From an uncultured Bacteroidales bacterium (GTDB taxonomy: Bacteria > Bacteroidota > Bacteroidia > Bacteroidales > P3): a DNA stretch of 64,000 bases. A program made the translations under genes and the position numbers. Below are positions 55,001 to 62,740 of the stretch, piece by piece. Location of the stretch: positions 1-64,000 of the forward strand of contig CAMUZR010000003.1 of the NCBI GenBank assembly GCA_947165255.1, given 5' to 3'. The number at the start of each line of letters is the position of its first letter. The first letter of the stretch is position 1. The notes under the pieces are model-generated. The model searched no databases. It was not told where the DNA came from and was given only the letters and a program-made list of their open reading frames with translations.

Positions 55001-58000
55001 AGCACACCGCTGACCGAATAGTAGCAGTTGTGGTCCACATGCAAGTTATCGGTATTGTCACCAGGAATGAAGGAGAATGCGTAGTTAGAAGTATCGAAGG
55101 TTGCAATGACGTTATTCTGGAAATAACTATTCGTGATCACATCACCGCCGAAAGTGGCAGCTGCAATATTCACGCGGTCGGGCGCATTCATACGCACCGA
55201 GTTAAACACCGTCTTAATATACGAACCCTTAATAATATTGAGGGGGGTGGTGAGCAGGTTAGAAGTACCGTCGTCGGCCGAAACAATCATGTTATTGGCC
55301 ACGATGCAGTACTCCGAACTGGTACCATGCATGTCCGAAACACCGATACAGCAGGCACCCTTCGACGAGAAGACCTTATTACGGGTGATTTTCGAGCCCT
55401 GGTAGCAGTACTGGCCCAGAATAATATAACTGGTATTGGTCAGCACGTCGTTGGCAAAGTTGCTGTCCACCCACACACCATTCTGGTTCACCACACGGAT
55501 AGCCGTATTCACCTGGTTAGAAAAGTCACAGTACTGAATGGTATTGCCGCTGGCCCTGTTATCAGGAGCCGGACCTGCCACATCGGCACCGATGATACCG
55601 CCGTAGAAGGTACAATTCTGAACCAGCGTGCCGCTGGCGCCGTTAGCACGGAGCAGAGCCTGCGACGAGAGGGCTGCCGTATTACTATCGGCAAAGGTAC
55701 AGTTGAGGAACTGGCAGTTCAAAGTATTATTGCCAGTCAGAACCAGGGTATTACAGCGGTTGTCGCTGTAGCGGCCGTTGTAGAAATTAATGTTTTTAAA
55801 ACGGACGCTGTGCGCCTGAGAAATGTCAACCAACGAAGGAGCATTGGTATTCACACCCAAACGGGGGCGGCGGAAATTGACCACTCCGTTCGCCGTGGCA
55901 GGTTCAAACTGCACGTAATTCGTTTCCGAAGTGCCAGGAATAAATGGGAAAGAGGTAATTCCATAGTTTCCCAAGGGCAACTTCACCGTGGTGGGAGCGT
56001 CAATACCGCAACGGCTGAGCACATACAGGCATCTCTCCAGGGTGGTGAAATCATTTGTCGAACTGGATCCGATGGTCAGCGTGCCGCTGTATGGACCGTT
56101 ACAGGCCGCAAACGGAGTGGTCGCAGTGTCGTTATAAGGCTCGTGGTCGATATAGTCATGGTGCCGCGAATCAACCATACCGTTGGTCCATGCCGAAATG
56201 GTGTGGTAGCCAATAGTGAAATTCTGGGTAGTGGACACAACCACGCGCGTAGAGTCGCCGCCGTTCAGCGATCCAGTCCATTCGTAAGAAACCGGAGCAC
56301 CGTTATCGACCGAATAATAAATAGTAGTACCATTCAAAATCGAGTCGCCATAGTTTTTCAGCCAAACCACCACGCTGTCGGTACCCATATTGCAAGGCGT
56401 GTCATAGCTAGGATAAGCCAGAGCAGCCACACCGGCATCATAAATCAGCGGCACATTCTGCGTCTCGTAGAACTGAACCCATGGACGGGTCGTCCAGGTG
56501 TTGCCCGCATTAAAATTGACTGCGTCGGCACCAAAGGCATTAAAATTATAGGTGCCCTCAAAACCCGCCAAAAACAGCGATTGGAAATTAGTACTGCTAG
56601 TAGGAATGTGTCTGACAGGTGTGCTCTGTACTTCGGCATTGCCGTCATAGTAGGTCTGTACAACCAGATTTGCACCACCATAGAAGAACGTATCCTGCAG
56701 GGTAATCATCTTATACGAACCTGCGGCCGCCTGCTCGATGGTGAAAGAGCCATCATACAAAATCTGCATGTCCTCAGTAAAGGTAGTATTTGCAGCCGTG
56801 CGGGTTATGGACTGGGGCTGGTTAGCCAAGCGGAACTGCAAACGGGGGCGGGTGACATTCTGGGGCGAGTTAACCAATATCATACGGAAATTGGTGATAT
56901 ACCCGGGACCGAAACCCATCATGGCCATTTGAGAGCTATCGTACACAAACTCGGACCTGTTGTCGGCATAGGTGGGAAATGGGAACGCTGTCGAACTGGA
57001 CATGCCCAACAACGACGGCTGCGACGTGTTATTCTTACCACGCACACACCTGTATCGCTTCCATTGGCTGGAATTCTTGGGGTAAGTCCTAGTGTTTGCA
57101 TTATTAGTCGAATCCTTAGCCACAATGTGCCAAGTCATAATCGTGTCATAGCCATAGTAAGGAATGCGGCCCACAAAACGATTGGAATTGGGAGCCTGGC
57201 GGTGCAAGTAAGTAGTGTCCATAGTGGTTCTGTCGCCCACGCGGTACTCACAGAAAACCGAGTCGCCGTTGATGCCCTGCAGCGCGGTAGTGGTAATATC
57301 GGCCACCAACTTGGCGCCGCGGCTGCTAGGATAGTTGATATAGTCGGGGAAGGCGCGCATTTGAATGACGGGCGCCACAATCTGCTGGCTCGATGCCCGC
57401 ACCTTTATGTCATCAAGATACCATCCGTCTGCGCTGTTAGGCCAGGAACGTTGGGTGACGACGAAACGGATAATCAACTGTCGGTTCATCGGCGCAACCT
57501 CCTGAAAGAGGTAGTCCAAGTCGAAACGTTCCGACTTCCACAGCTGGTTGCTGGCTACGGTAGCATTACTCCAATCGGTATAAGACTCCTGCGAAAACGA
57601 GGCCGTATAGGTGAATTCCGAACTTCCGCCCTCAGTCATGTTGTAATGCGTACTGCTCAGGGGAGTCCAGACGGTCTGGTCGGGACGCTTCACCTCGATT
57701 TTACAAATCGTATACGGATCCAGCATAGCAAGGGGAGCGATAAAGGCAATGTGCTGAAACTCGAGTGTGTAGTAGTTAAAAGTAGCATTTTGCGAGAAGT
57801 CAATCGTGTCCAACGTCAGGATATTGACCGAATCATGGTCACTTGTGATCTTCATAGCCCTGCTGCCTCCAGAGTAAATCGTACCCTGTGTGGCCATCAT
57901 GGGCGAGTTCGAAACAGTGTAGTTCACTGTCGAACCCGACTCAAAGTCCTGGGAGAACATTTCATAGATTTGAGCCTGGGACGTGACCGCCGTAAGGGCA

Positions 58001-58035
58001 AAAATCAGTCCGAAGAGTAAAAATCTTTTTTTCAT
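46036..58035 (-). CDS. Giant (3999 aa) T9SS-secreted multidomain protein
   Basis: This predicted surface or secreted protein has a signal peptide ending SQAQ (about 22). An MAM/jelly-roll-like region (about 25-215) comes first. At least twelve CARDB-like beta repeats are scattered from about 545 to 3880, each with a pattern such as VTVHNYG or VVWLKNYGDS. There are two right-handed beta-helix stretches (about 645-1085 and 2020-2500), a lamin-tail-like segment (about 1295-1400), and a GEVED-like domain with VVIDYNRDGQFNF (about 3010-3140). A second jelly-roll-like region (about 3258-3450) precedes a type A T9SS sorting domain (about 3905-3999, NYPNPFDGTTRIEF). It is probably an adhesin or polysaccharide-interacting protein; no catalytic motif was recognised. 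tilS follows two bases later. Confidence 0.85.
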   Translation of the reverse strand: MKKRFLLFGLIFALTAVTSQAQIYEMFSQDFESGSTVNYTVSNSPMMATQGTIYSGGSRAMKITSDHDSVNILTLDTIDFSQNATFNYYTLEFQHIAFIAPLAMLDPYTICKIEVKRPDQTVWTPLSSTHYNMTEGGSSEFTYTASFSQESYTDWSNATVASNQLWKSERFDLDYLFQEVAPMNRQLIIRFVVTQRSWPNSADGWYLDDIKVRASSQQIVAPVIQMRAFPDYINYPSSRGAKLVADITTTALQGINGDSVFCEYRVGDRTTMDTTYLHRQAPNSNRFVGRIPYYGYDTIMTWHIVAKDSTNNANTRTYPKNSSQWKRYRCVRGKNNTSQPSLLGMSSSTAFPFPTYADNRSEFVYDSSQMAMMGFGPGYITNFRMILVNSPQNVTRPRLQFRLANQPQSITRTAANTTFTEDMQILYDGSFTIEQAAAGSYKMITLQDTFFYGGANLVVQTYYDGNAEVQSTPVRHIPTSSTNFQSLFLAGFEGTYNFNAFGADAVNFNAGNTWTTRPWVQFYETQNVPLIYDAGVAALAYPSYDTPCNMGTDSVVVWLKNYGDSILNGTTIYYSVDNGAPVSYEWTGSLNGGDSTRVVVSTTQNFTIGYHTISAWTNGMVDSRHHDYIDHEPYNDTATTPFAACNGPYSGTLTIGSSSTNDFTTLERCLYVLSRCGIDAPTTVKLPLGNYGITSFPFIPGTSETNYVQFEPATANGVVNFRRPRLGVNTNAPSLVDISQAHSVRFKNINFYNGRYSDNRCNTLVLTGNNTLNCQFLNCTFADSNTAALSSQALLRANGASGTLVQNCTFYGGIIGADVAGPAPDNRASGNTIQYCDFSNQVNTAIRVVNQNGVWVDSNFANDVLTNTSYIILGQYCYQGSKITRNKVFSSKGACCIGVSDMHGTSSEYCIVANNMIVSADDGTSNLLTTPLNIIKGSYIKTVFNSVRMNAPDRVNIAAATFGGDVITNSYFQNNVIATFDTSNYAFSFIPGDNTDNLHVDHNCYYSVSGVLNKLSGINYTNLNSWRNAVPYDMGSVTGNPNYTNGSVSRVDLRSFNTLLRNVGTPIPEVTIDLFGSPRNATAPSLGAYEVTALTVDFKPIGFVTPMENYCGASSSIPVEVIVTNTGTGNYTYSTTSPITVYYSIDNGPVQSFVMNQNFGPSDTLSYLSTRTMSLPSGAGNTDRVYNIKWWVKCNQDPDDLNDTATWTVNSRYAAPAPTIINQNVNYNTVATITPTAGVNTWPVSYYTSGNGRQQRSGISWYYDDSDSTKFYYGPTLTTTPIYDDTTFYISQKRNLPLVKITEVQVSRTAAGATDPIPSWMNSSTFAIELTNCGDYPANLEGDSVIVVQPTAAAKVWVLPAVTIQPGENLVLQFRTSSTATDSTRTICAPSSAVVSPVYTANFGVIYRDGHGIADAVPFNGVITAPSSQAINWNNQSIPAAVWSGSAIDLARNGGTANTPTAGARRISWPTNSTSGAPTATATLWQVATATNLMQMGETESNLIRYFDNGCEGARAAVNLHVINRPVCDLAVDEPVVDTGCNLGTEEPITVTVHNYGSQTSSDVILKYSLDGGTTVACTDTLPGLTSLSEVTHTFSNTLNMHAGADTVFNIKVWVDAVSGDVARANDTSTIAAISHYSPELPYVVSPRDVAYGDTLVLSAIGNPATDWVAWYDASHNPMGITSGSIATPYIYHPDTFYYKAVALKTIQVQLGTQATVITNNYPSPYSPKTRYVKEQYLYTAEQIAAAGHGAGRISSLAFYLNSVTTSSFTFDYYTIKMGTTPNTTFANGTYLTGLTQVYSANNLTFTPDNVGWVTHELDSDFVWDGTSSIVIEITRALSTAGIANASSTTFTAQPNTVITKQHASTDQAAQTSGTRGNNRPDMLLGFLEPVGCESAEGTVFVHVTGVPDNDATFAWDDDSTGTGNTQGVFSSCDTTVVYARITNMGNDTIRDYTLRYKIDDEAWQETTGSLSNLTLSYSARVELLRTHFTPGRHTITAVVNVAGDTIPTNDTIFRSINVRFCAGEYVVGSCLGTDFPDLSTAIDTLHNAGVSGPIVFRLCPQAFDEQISIGNVPGADATNTITFKTVAGANQHAVITYAPSNTANYVMNINSSNYITFDSVDFYAYYTSGSGNNIYANVLQIDGSTNIAFRHSELRSKATTASSSNANVVFLGDENRYITFDHCVIDSGYYGIRTKLNVYSNNITISNSEISNFWFQGVYLRNVDTVAVMANNIHSGVASNGKALTGIYLASINRASVQRNFVTLIDQATGGKRGIVLNKCRGTNMDRVMVYNNMISLNGTGVASLASSGIWVDSLCRHVNVYYNTARLYAGATQAATRTFSCQNSSSVHVLNNIFENASKGYAYYVAVDTCVSSSNFNVYYSNSDTNAAGARNFARWGASNCTYIDSLRAVNGKDMNSYEAYIFFENAPYDLRCRTAQFADRAQYNPDVTLDVYGNIRPQIPQPTIGAHEFNAQRVMHDVAVAKIYLPYVPAVTTGNNPTVLNIETDSIEVLVNFFNNGNAAETCTWYAYMGNVSPTPISASQTITIGVQDSALCSVMVPSPLGIVDTQEIVVVIDINGTPDANPHDNRDTAEVFIYPAYDLQVTAVALDSTVDPNHCRMFATPIRYTIKNAGKKDFPADYQFALGYDYYCYQPNNLSMPNFPGSNTCAPITWGTVLPVGITRDTVIAPDCRPNLYPTGYLQDITVRLRGWVSHEFDIKPHNDTSNYINFTSNHTPDMPFPSDTSIDYGSYGNLWATQSENRIIRWHRDDTVSGAFFYNGNNNYLRSTHWSNTPQYFHDSCYYLSAVSSRGCTSYYSQICVTVNPPLTYDVSISKVVSPRATGRVYVENDTVTLQVVNYGTAEITTVPIHFEWLSANGRTILDSITDTVHINMANHGHNGLRGRVGDNCDTFNFSFPHLLAINQPLSNTTYQLNAWVMHPNDQQRGNDTLRTFHTFRTLAESTYDSINRLAPSEVTGFDISRVSFNELDNVMPDMIGYDNLWLGSYNPGSAEVPTLVVRKGTTDTLTIEVANNQNEMDTTTPASLFVVIDYNRDGQFNFDNYENILMARGLTVTKGVKVRSRRAFKKAITIPPDSAQYGYMRMLVMVDADSTTFINGRTSTQLLNGQLQQYMIYVTEDIHLDTVDAALTRVASPRNHIVTASTQQVSVMLANKGLTPLTSATIDYSFDDHFHETQTGSVAWTGNLDPGQSELVQLNPVDFYKGTTDLTATVSVPGDTFHVTNNTLIYQYHLYDTIELRFIDSFDQTIDKWYVPVGYNNFTRNYFVRATPAKSTISSAYSQPNAYVTNATETVVTGKHGNRSVIYTPIISIRQIRPDTITLKLSKNMAEGSYLWLEYRDFSGNWVKVDDPSIRWNAPDERPDYHWYDEENGWTGTSINGAYTSHVLASMPISGEFGQDLQFRFVYTTPVSASPAAAFGDGVAIDNFAIGRARRPRDIGITQITYPTDPQFGQTIYPRVMVHNYGTDTISEFQVQYRPYGAYLYILDTARLDYDHRLVPDTSIEYTFNHPFVITNLFPDTFQICATTTLSGDIYNDNDSVCDMFALAPLQNDLYLYDVTSPLDHAVAGDSINITLRLRNFGQVGIDSCRVFYSYNGADPVVEFINFNDYLGRPLASTEFFNYTFKHRERATMGTMQLETWCYYEDDTYPYNDTIRKSIAGLTNVMDISATAGIIDRRDHLITRFSIVLDNVGGLVANNFTVGFWYDRDTNTRFTETFYREHGLPSGGHAVHTFSWDTAGREAAWNYLTVFVSVPGDVNSDNDTSTIIQDYYTDLSIDAVEIEENMSDSCRLRAVVTNHSNINYIGVMRIQMYINGYEQIKYNVAALDYDIAPGETRRIPIIDAMGNWKKIPKSPTRTYNGTAILDRVSDDRDESNNQTTIMRVLNYFEDIPVVEETDFVLEQNYPNPFDGTTRIEFALPTAGSTRFFVTDVVGRLVYEEVREYSNGRHTIAFDKGNLPAGVYYYGVEFDGKRRMHKMIIQ

Positions 58036-58078
58036 TTTAATATTTATATTTAATTTATTTACAAAACATTATACGTCC

Positions 58079-58115
58079 AAAATACCATTTTTGGGAGGCC
58101 CAAAACCGGTATTTT
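58079..58115. other. Hairpin in the leader of the giant gene
   Basis: 17-base arms (58079-58095 and 58099-58115) pair with two mismatches around a 3-base loop, between the promoter and the ATG at 58035. On the reverse strand the right end of the stem is followed by a few T, so an attenuator is conceivable. Confidence 0.55.
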
Positions 58116-58123
58116 TGAACTTA

Positions 58124-58153
58124 CAAATTTACAAAGAAAAATTGATTCAACAA
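58124..58153 (-). promoter_or_regulatory. Promoter of the giant gene
   Basis: On the reverse strand TAAATTTG (58124-58131) has a TTG (58151-58153) 19 bases upstream. The leader of about 85 nt carries the hairpin at 58079-58115. Confidence 0.6.
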
Positions 58154-58159
58154 CATTTT

Positions 58160-58794
58160 TTTTATTATTATATTTATTTACACTATCTGCCAATCCAATT
58201 CCACCCCTGCCAAACCCGCCACAGAGCCCCATCACCCCCCTCCTACCCTCCTACTCGCCACCACTGCCTTGTCACCAATCTCCATCGAGCGAAGAATAGA
58301 AAACCCGTATTAATAGAGTCCACTACCCAAAAATAGTTACCCCTAATGCCCCCAAATTTATATTTATTTAACATTCTTTTCGGAAAATGCCCCTCAAAAT
58401 GGTTTTGGTCTCCTGCTCCGCACCCCCGTTTGCCCAACACTTTTCAGCGCCCTTTCATCCCCTCTTTCCCAGCCATTTTGTTTGCATTTAGTTTATATTT
58501 AATTTGCATTTTATTTGTTGACGAAAAACAAAATGCAAAACAAATGTAAGATAAATATAAGAAAAAAACTGGAGAAACAGCGAGCCAACGGCGCACTATC
58601 CGGTTGGCCACATGGCAGGGGGTGATGTGGCTGAGCGGGGGCAGGGACGGATGTCTGCCCGGCTGCTTGTCAGCTAGCATGAAATGGGGAAAAAACCAAC
58701 GTGAGCCATCGGAGCGGTTGGGCGGCGACGGCTAATTATAAGGTGGGGCTAAGAAGATGGGGCGGCGGCAAGGGAGTCCGCGACGGAGGGCGCG
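58160..58794. other. Intergenic region without genes, 635 bp
   Basis: Pyrimidine-rich GC segments flank an AT-rich hairpin-forming zone (58481-58545), followed by purine-rich GC sequence up to the rlmB stop. Short frames on both strands are low-complexity and not credible. Confidence 0.5.
58481..58545. repeat. AT-rich inverted repeat zone
   Basis: TTTGCATTTAGTTT (58481-58494) repeats the 14-mer arm found at 11623-11636. TTTGCATTTT (58503-58512) and AAAATGCAAA (58530-58539) pair as a hairpin. The overall layout matches the 11590-11690 region. Confidence 0.55.
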
Positions 58795-59574
58795 TTAGCG
58801 CCGTTGCCGCAACACTTCGTACATAAATACGGCTGCCGCCACCGAGACATTGAGTGACTGCACCTGGCCTAAGATGGGCAGTTTGGCACGGCAGTCGGCC
58901 ATCTTGAGGAGTTCGGGGCTGATGCCGGTTTCCTCTGCCCCCATGATGAGGAGGGTGGGCTTGGCAAAATCGACCTCTAGGTAGTCGGTGGCGCCCTTCT
59001 CGGTGGCTGCTACAATCTGCAGGCCGCACTGGCGCGCAAGGTTGAGCACAGTCTTGAGGTTCGGCTCGCGGCAGATGGGCACTCGCAGCAGGGCTCCAGA
59101 AGAGGTTTTCACTGCGTCGTCGCCCACCTGGGCCGTTCCATGGTCGGGAATGATGACGGCGTCGACCCCCGTACATTCGGCCGTGCGCACGATGGCACCG
59201 AAGTTACGCACGTCGGTCACGTGGTCCAGCAAGAGCAACAGGGGCGCTCGGTCGGATTCCATAAGCCTGGGAATCAGCTCCATGGCCTGCTTGAATTCGA
59301 TGGGCGAAATGAGGGCCACCACCCCCTGGTGGTTGCCTTTGGTGAGGCGGTTGAGTTTCTCCACAGGCACGAACTGAAAGGGGATGTTCTTGTCGCGTAT
59401 GCGTCCTTTCAAATCGCCAGCCAGCGGGCCGGAAAGGCCGTTCTGCATTAGTACACGGTCTATGCGGGTATCGCCGTCGATGGCCTCTATTACAGGCCGA
59501 AGGCCGTAGATGATGGTTGAGGACTTGGGGCCGTTGGATTCCGAATGGCCGCCTGAGGTTTTATTTACTATCAT
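58795..59574 (-). CDS. rlmB: 23S rRNA (guanosine(2251)-2'-O)-methyltransferase RlmB
   Basis: This SpoU/TrmH-type SPOUT methyltransferase (259 residues) acts on the 23S P-loop guanosine. It has an N-terminal substrate-binding domain (YGLRPVIEAI, about 23-32). SPOUT motif 1 is DHVTDVRNFGAIVRTAE (about 118-134), motif 2 LLIMGAEETGIS (about 210-221) and motif 3 PILGQVQSLNVSVAAAVFMY (about 233-252). It is last in the ruvB-hutI-ABC-rlmB reverse run, 59 bp after the ABC gene. Confidence 0.92.
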   Translation of the reverse strand: MIVNKTSGGHSESNGPKSSTIIYGLRPVIEAIDGDTRIDRVLMQNGLSGPLAGDLKGRIRDKNIPFQFVPVEKLNRLTKGNHQGVVALISPIEFKQAMELIPRLMESDRAPLLLLLDHVTDVRNFGAIVRTAECTGVDAVIIPDHGTAQVGDDAVKTSSGALLRVPICREPNLKTVLNLARQCGLQIVAATEKGATDYLEVDFAKPTLLIMGAEETGISPELLKMADCRAKLPILGQVQSLNVSVAAAVFMYEVLRQRR

Positions 59575-59633
59575 TTGTATGGGGTTCTTTTACTAAAGGT
59601 TGGTAAAACAAAGAATTGGGCTGCCATTACAGG

Positions 59634-60293
59634 TCACTGCCCACCGACCACCTGCCCGTCCTGCAGCATTATCTGGCGGTCGGACTTTTGAGCCAGGGCG
59701 GTGTTGTGGGTGACGATGACGAAGGTCTGCTGGAACTGGTCGCGCAGCTGGAAGAAGAGGTCGTGAAGTTCCTCGGCATGGCGGGTGTCGAGGTTGCCCG
59801 AAGGCTCGTCGGCCAGCACCACGGCGGGACGGTTGATCAAAGCCCGCGCCACGGCAAAACGCTGCTGCTCTCCGCCGGAGAGCTGGGCGGGCTTGTGCTC
59901 GGCCCGGCTCTCCACGTTGAGAAATTGCAGTAGCTTATGTGCCTCGGATTTGGCCTCTTCCATACTTTTGCCCGCAATCAGTGCCGGCATGCAGACATTT
60001 TCGATGGCGGTGAATTCGGGCAGCAGGTTGTGGAACTGGAAGACAAAGCCAATATTTTTGTTGCGGAAGGCAGCCAGGGCTTTCTCGCCAAGTTTGGTCA
60101 CATCGGTGCTGTCATACAGAATGCGGCCGCTGTCGGGGCGGTCCAGGGTGCCCAGCAGTTGTAGGAGGGTTGTCTTGCCAGCCCCCGAAGCACCCACCAC
60201 GCTGACAATCTCGGCCTGCGCTATGGTGAGGCTTATGTCGCGCAGCACGTGCAGGCTGCCGTATGACTTGTTAAGGTGCTCTATGCTTATCAT
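59634..60293 (-). CDS. LolD-type ABC transporter ATP-binding protein
   Basis: This ATPase (219 residues) is of the MacB/LolD group, energising lipoprotein release or a similar envelope export. Walker A is [12 protein letters not shown] (about 35-46), the Q-loop [15 protein letters not shown], the signature [14 protein letters not shown] (about 139-152), Walker [13 protein letters not shown] and the H-loop VTHN. The start at 60293 overlaps the hutI stop (ATGA). A long open frame extending to 60749 is the out-of-frame shadow of hutI. No permease gene is adjacent. The name lolD is likely but not proven. Confidence 0.85.
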   Translation of the reverse strand: MISIEHLNKSYGSLHVLRDISLTIAQAEIVSVVGASGAGKTTLLQLLGTLDRPDSGRILYDSTDVTKLGEKALAAFRNKNIGFVFQFHNLLPEFTAIENVCMPALIAGKSMEEAKSEAHKLLQFLNVESRAEHKPAQLSGGEQQRFAVARALINRPAVVLADEPSGNLDTRHAEELHDLFFQLRDQFQQTFVIVTHNTALAQKSDRQIMLQDGQVVGGQ

Positions 60294-61525
60294 ACTTCCA
60301 CACCGTTGAGGAAAGTACGGCTGACCTTGTTCTCGCCGTAGGCGTATGGCAGGTATTCGTAGGTGGGGATGGGGGTGGTGAGGTAGAAATTGGCCTTCTT
60401 GCCCACGGCAATGGAGCCCAGTTGGTCGCTCACGCCCATAGCGTAGCCGCTGTTGATGGTGGTGGCGTTGATGGCCTCTTCGGGCAGCATGCGGTAGTTG
60501 ACGCAGGCAAAGGAGAGCACCAGCTGCATATTGCCCGAGGGGGAGGAGCCGGGGTTGAAGTCGGAAGCCATGGCCACAGGGAGGCCTGCCTCCATCATGC
60601 GACGCACGGGAGCATGCTGCATGTTGAGGAAGAAGGCAGCGCCGGGCAGGACGGTGGGCATGGTGTCGGAGCCCAGGAGGCACTGTATCTCCTCTTCGCC
60701 GGTGAATTCCAGATGGTCGCAGGAGAGGGCGTGGTGGCGGACGGCGCATTGGATGCCGCCGGAGCAGGCCAACTCGTTGGCATGGATTTTGGGACGCATG
60801 CCGTAGCGGGCGCCGGCCTCGAGCATGCGGTCGGTGTCCTCGACGGTGAAGAAGCCTTCGTCGCAGAAGACGTCGATGAAGTCGGCCAGCCCTTCATCGG
60901 CCGCTTGGGGAATCATCTTTTCGATGACAAGGTCGACAAATCTCTCTTGGCAGCCGCGGTACTCCATGGGTATGCCGTGGGCGCCGAGCAGGGTGGCGCG
61001 GATGGTGAGGGGGCTGTTCTCGCGCAGACGGCGGATGACGCGCAGCATTTTCAACTCGGCTTCGGGAGTCATGCCGTAGCCCGACTTGATTTCTACGGCG
61101 CCGGTGCCAAAGCAGATGATTTGCTCGAGACGCGCCATGGCATCGTCGTATAGTTGCTGTTCGCTGGCCTCCTGCACTCGTTTGGCGCTGTTGAGGATGC
61201 CGCCGCCACGTTTGGCGATCTGGTCGTAGCTGAGTCCGCGGATTTTGTCGATGTATTCGATTTCGCGGCTGCCGGCATAGACGAGGTGGGTGTGGGAGTC
61301 GCAGAAGGAGGGCAAAAGCATTCGGCCGGTGGCGTCGACCTCGCGGTCGAAGGTTTGCTCTTTCAGTTCGGCCATGGGGCCAAAGGCGGCGAATTTGCCG
61401 TCTTCTACGATAAGGTAGGCGTTTTCGATATGGTCAATATGGGCCATGTCGGCACCACATACTTTCTGGCGGGGAGTGGTCTCAACCTGCAGAAGGGACT
61501 TGATATTTTTGACTAATGTTCTCAT
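60290..61525 (-). CDS. hutI: Imidazolonepropionase
   Basis: This zinc/iron amidohydrolase (411 residues) performs the third step of histidine degradation, opening imidazolone propionate to formiminoglutamate. Metal-binding residues are in [17 protein letters not shown] (about 74-90) and in [11 protein letters not shown] (about 245-255). A third site is [12 protein letters not shown] (about 322-333). Length and motifs are diagnostic. No other hut genes are present. Its stop overlaps the next gene start. Confidence 0.94.
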   Translation of the reverse strand: MRTLVKNIKSLLQVETTPRQKVCGADMAHIDHIENAYLIVEDGKFAAFGPMAELKEQTFDREVDATGRMLLPSFCDSHTHLVYAGSREIEYIDKIRGLSYDQIAKRGGGILNSAKRVQEASEQQLYDDAMARLEQIICFGTGAVEIKSGYGMTPEAELKMLRVIRRLRENSPLTIRATLLGAHGIPMEYRGCQERFVDLVIEKMIPQAADEGLADFIDVFCDEGFFTVEDTDRMLEAGARYGMRPKIHANELACSGGIQCAVRHHALSCDHLEFTGEEEIQCLLGSDTMPTVLPGAAFFLNMQHAPVRRMMEAGLPVAMASDFNPGSSPSGNMQLVLSFACVNYRMLPEEAINATTINSGYAMGVSDQLGSIAVGKKANFYLTTPIPTYEYLPYAYGENKVSRTFLNGVEV

Positions 61526-61593
61526 GTGTTGTTATTGGGATTAACGGGGGGTTGATGATATAATATGATGTAAAAAGAAAAATCGATGAGGGG

Positions 61594-62616
61594 TTAGAAA
61601 AGTTCGGGCTGGTCGCCGGTTTTGATTTTGCCGAGGTGCTGGTAGGCGAGGGAGGTGGCTTCGCGACCACGGGGTGTGCGCTGCAGGTAGCCCTCCTGTA
61701 TGAGGTAGGGTTCGTAGACCTCCTCCACCGTGCCGGAGTCTTCGCCGACGGCGGTGGCTATATTGTTGATTCCCACAGGGCCTCCCTTGAACTTGTCGAT
61801 GATGGTACTAAGGATACGAAGGTCCATCTCGTCGAGGCCATTGCTGTCCACGTTGAGGGCCTTGAGGGCATAGCGGGCAATGTCGAGGGTGATGGTGCCG
61901 TCGCCTTTGACCTGCGCGAAATCGCGCACACGACGCAAGAGGAGGTTGGCGATACGGGGGGTGCCACGGCTGCGACGGGCAATCTCGAAGGCCGACTCGG
62001 AGGTGATTTTCACCTGCAGCAGACCGGCGGAGCGATTGACAATCTTGGCCAAGGTGTCGGCATCGTAGTATTGGAGCCGGCAGTTGATGCCGAAACGGGC
62101 GCGCAAAGGGGCGGTGAGCATGCCGGAGCGGGTAGTGGCCCCGATAAGAGTGAAGGGTTTGAGGTTGAGCTGGACACTGCGGGCGGCGGGGCCGGACTCG
62201 ATGAGAATGTCGATTTTGTAGTCCTCCATGGCGGAGTAGAGGTACTCCTCAACGACGGGCGAGAGACGGTGGATTTCGTCGATGAAGAGCACGTCGTTGG
62301 CCTCGAGGGAGGTGAGCATACCGGCGAGGTCGCCCGGTTTGTCGAGCACCGGGCCAGAGGTCATTTTGATATTGACGCCCAATTCGTTGGCAATGATATA
62401 GGAGAGAGTGGTCTTGCCTAAGCCGGGAGGACCGAAAAGGAGGACATGGTCGAGTGGCTCGCCTCGCTGTTTGGCCGCCCCGACGAAAATCCGTAGGTTG
62501 TCAAGCACCTGCTGCTGCCCCGCAAAGCTGTCGAAACCTTTAGGACGGAGGGCGCGTTCCACCTCACGTTCTTGCGCCGACTGGCTGTAACCGGTAGCAT
62601 CTAAGTTGTTGTTCAT
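61594..62616 (-). CDS. ruvB: Holliday junction branch migration helicase RuvB
   Basis: This AAA+ motor (340 residues) of the RuvAB complex drives branch migration. Walker A is [14 protein letters not shown] (about 55-68), Walker [12 protein letters not shown], sensor 1/Arg-finger region [20 protein letters not shown], and the C-terminal winged helix has [20 protein letters not shown]. The ATG at 62616 gives the normal length and directly follows the promoter at 62637-62644. A longer frame extending to 63207 is spurious because it crosses that promoter and the divergent gene. Confidence 0.96.
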   Translation of the reverse strand: MNNNLDATGYSQSAQEREVERALRPKGFDSFAGQQQVLDNLRIFVGAAKQRGEPLDHVLLFGPPGLGKTTLSYIIANELGVNIKMTSGPVLDKPGDLAGMLTSLEANDVLFIDEIHRLSPVVEEYLYSAMEDYKIDILIESGPAARSVQLNLKPFTLIGATTRSGMLTAPLRARFGINCRLQYYDADTLAKIVNRSAGLLQVKITSESAFEIARRSRGTPRIANLLLRRVRDFAQVKGDGTITLDIARYALKALNVDSNGLDEMDLRILSTIIDKFKGGPVGINNIATAVGEDSGTVEEVYEPYLIQEGYLQRTPRGREATSLAYQHLGKIKTGDQPELF

Positions 62617-62636
62617 TCGAGTAGACTTTGAGGGTG

Positions 62637-62644
62637 CAAAGATA
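62637..62644 (-). promoter_or_regulatory. -7 box of ruvB
   Basis: TATCTTTG on the reverse strand matches TAnnTTTG, 20 bases upstream of the ATG at 62616. Confidence 0.65.
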
Positions 62645-62740
62645 CAAAAAAAATAAGATATAGTGTTTTTTTTGCATTCAGGGCAATAATAAAATCGTGG
62701 ACAACGCGTTATTTGGATAAAGAATATAAAAACATAAATT

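Noticed and set aside
55030..58020. 996-codon open frame on the forward strand opposite the giant gene
   Set aside because: It is fully antisense to a gene with signal peptide, recognisable domains and sorting tail. The translation shows no domain or coherent composition. It is a by-product of codon bias.
60294..60749. N-terminal extension of the LolD-type ATPase
   Set aside because: It overlaps hutI out of frame, has Arg/Pro/His-rich artefact composition, and the ABC fold begins exactly at the ATG at 60293.
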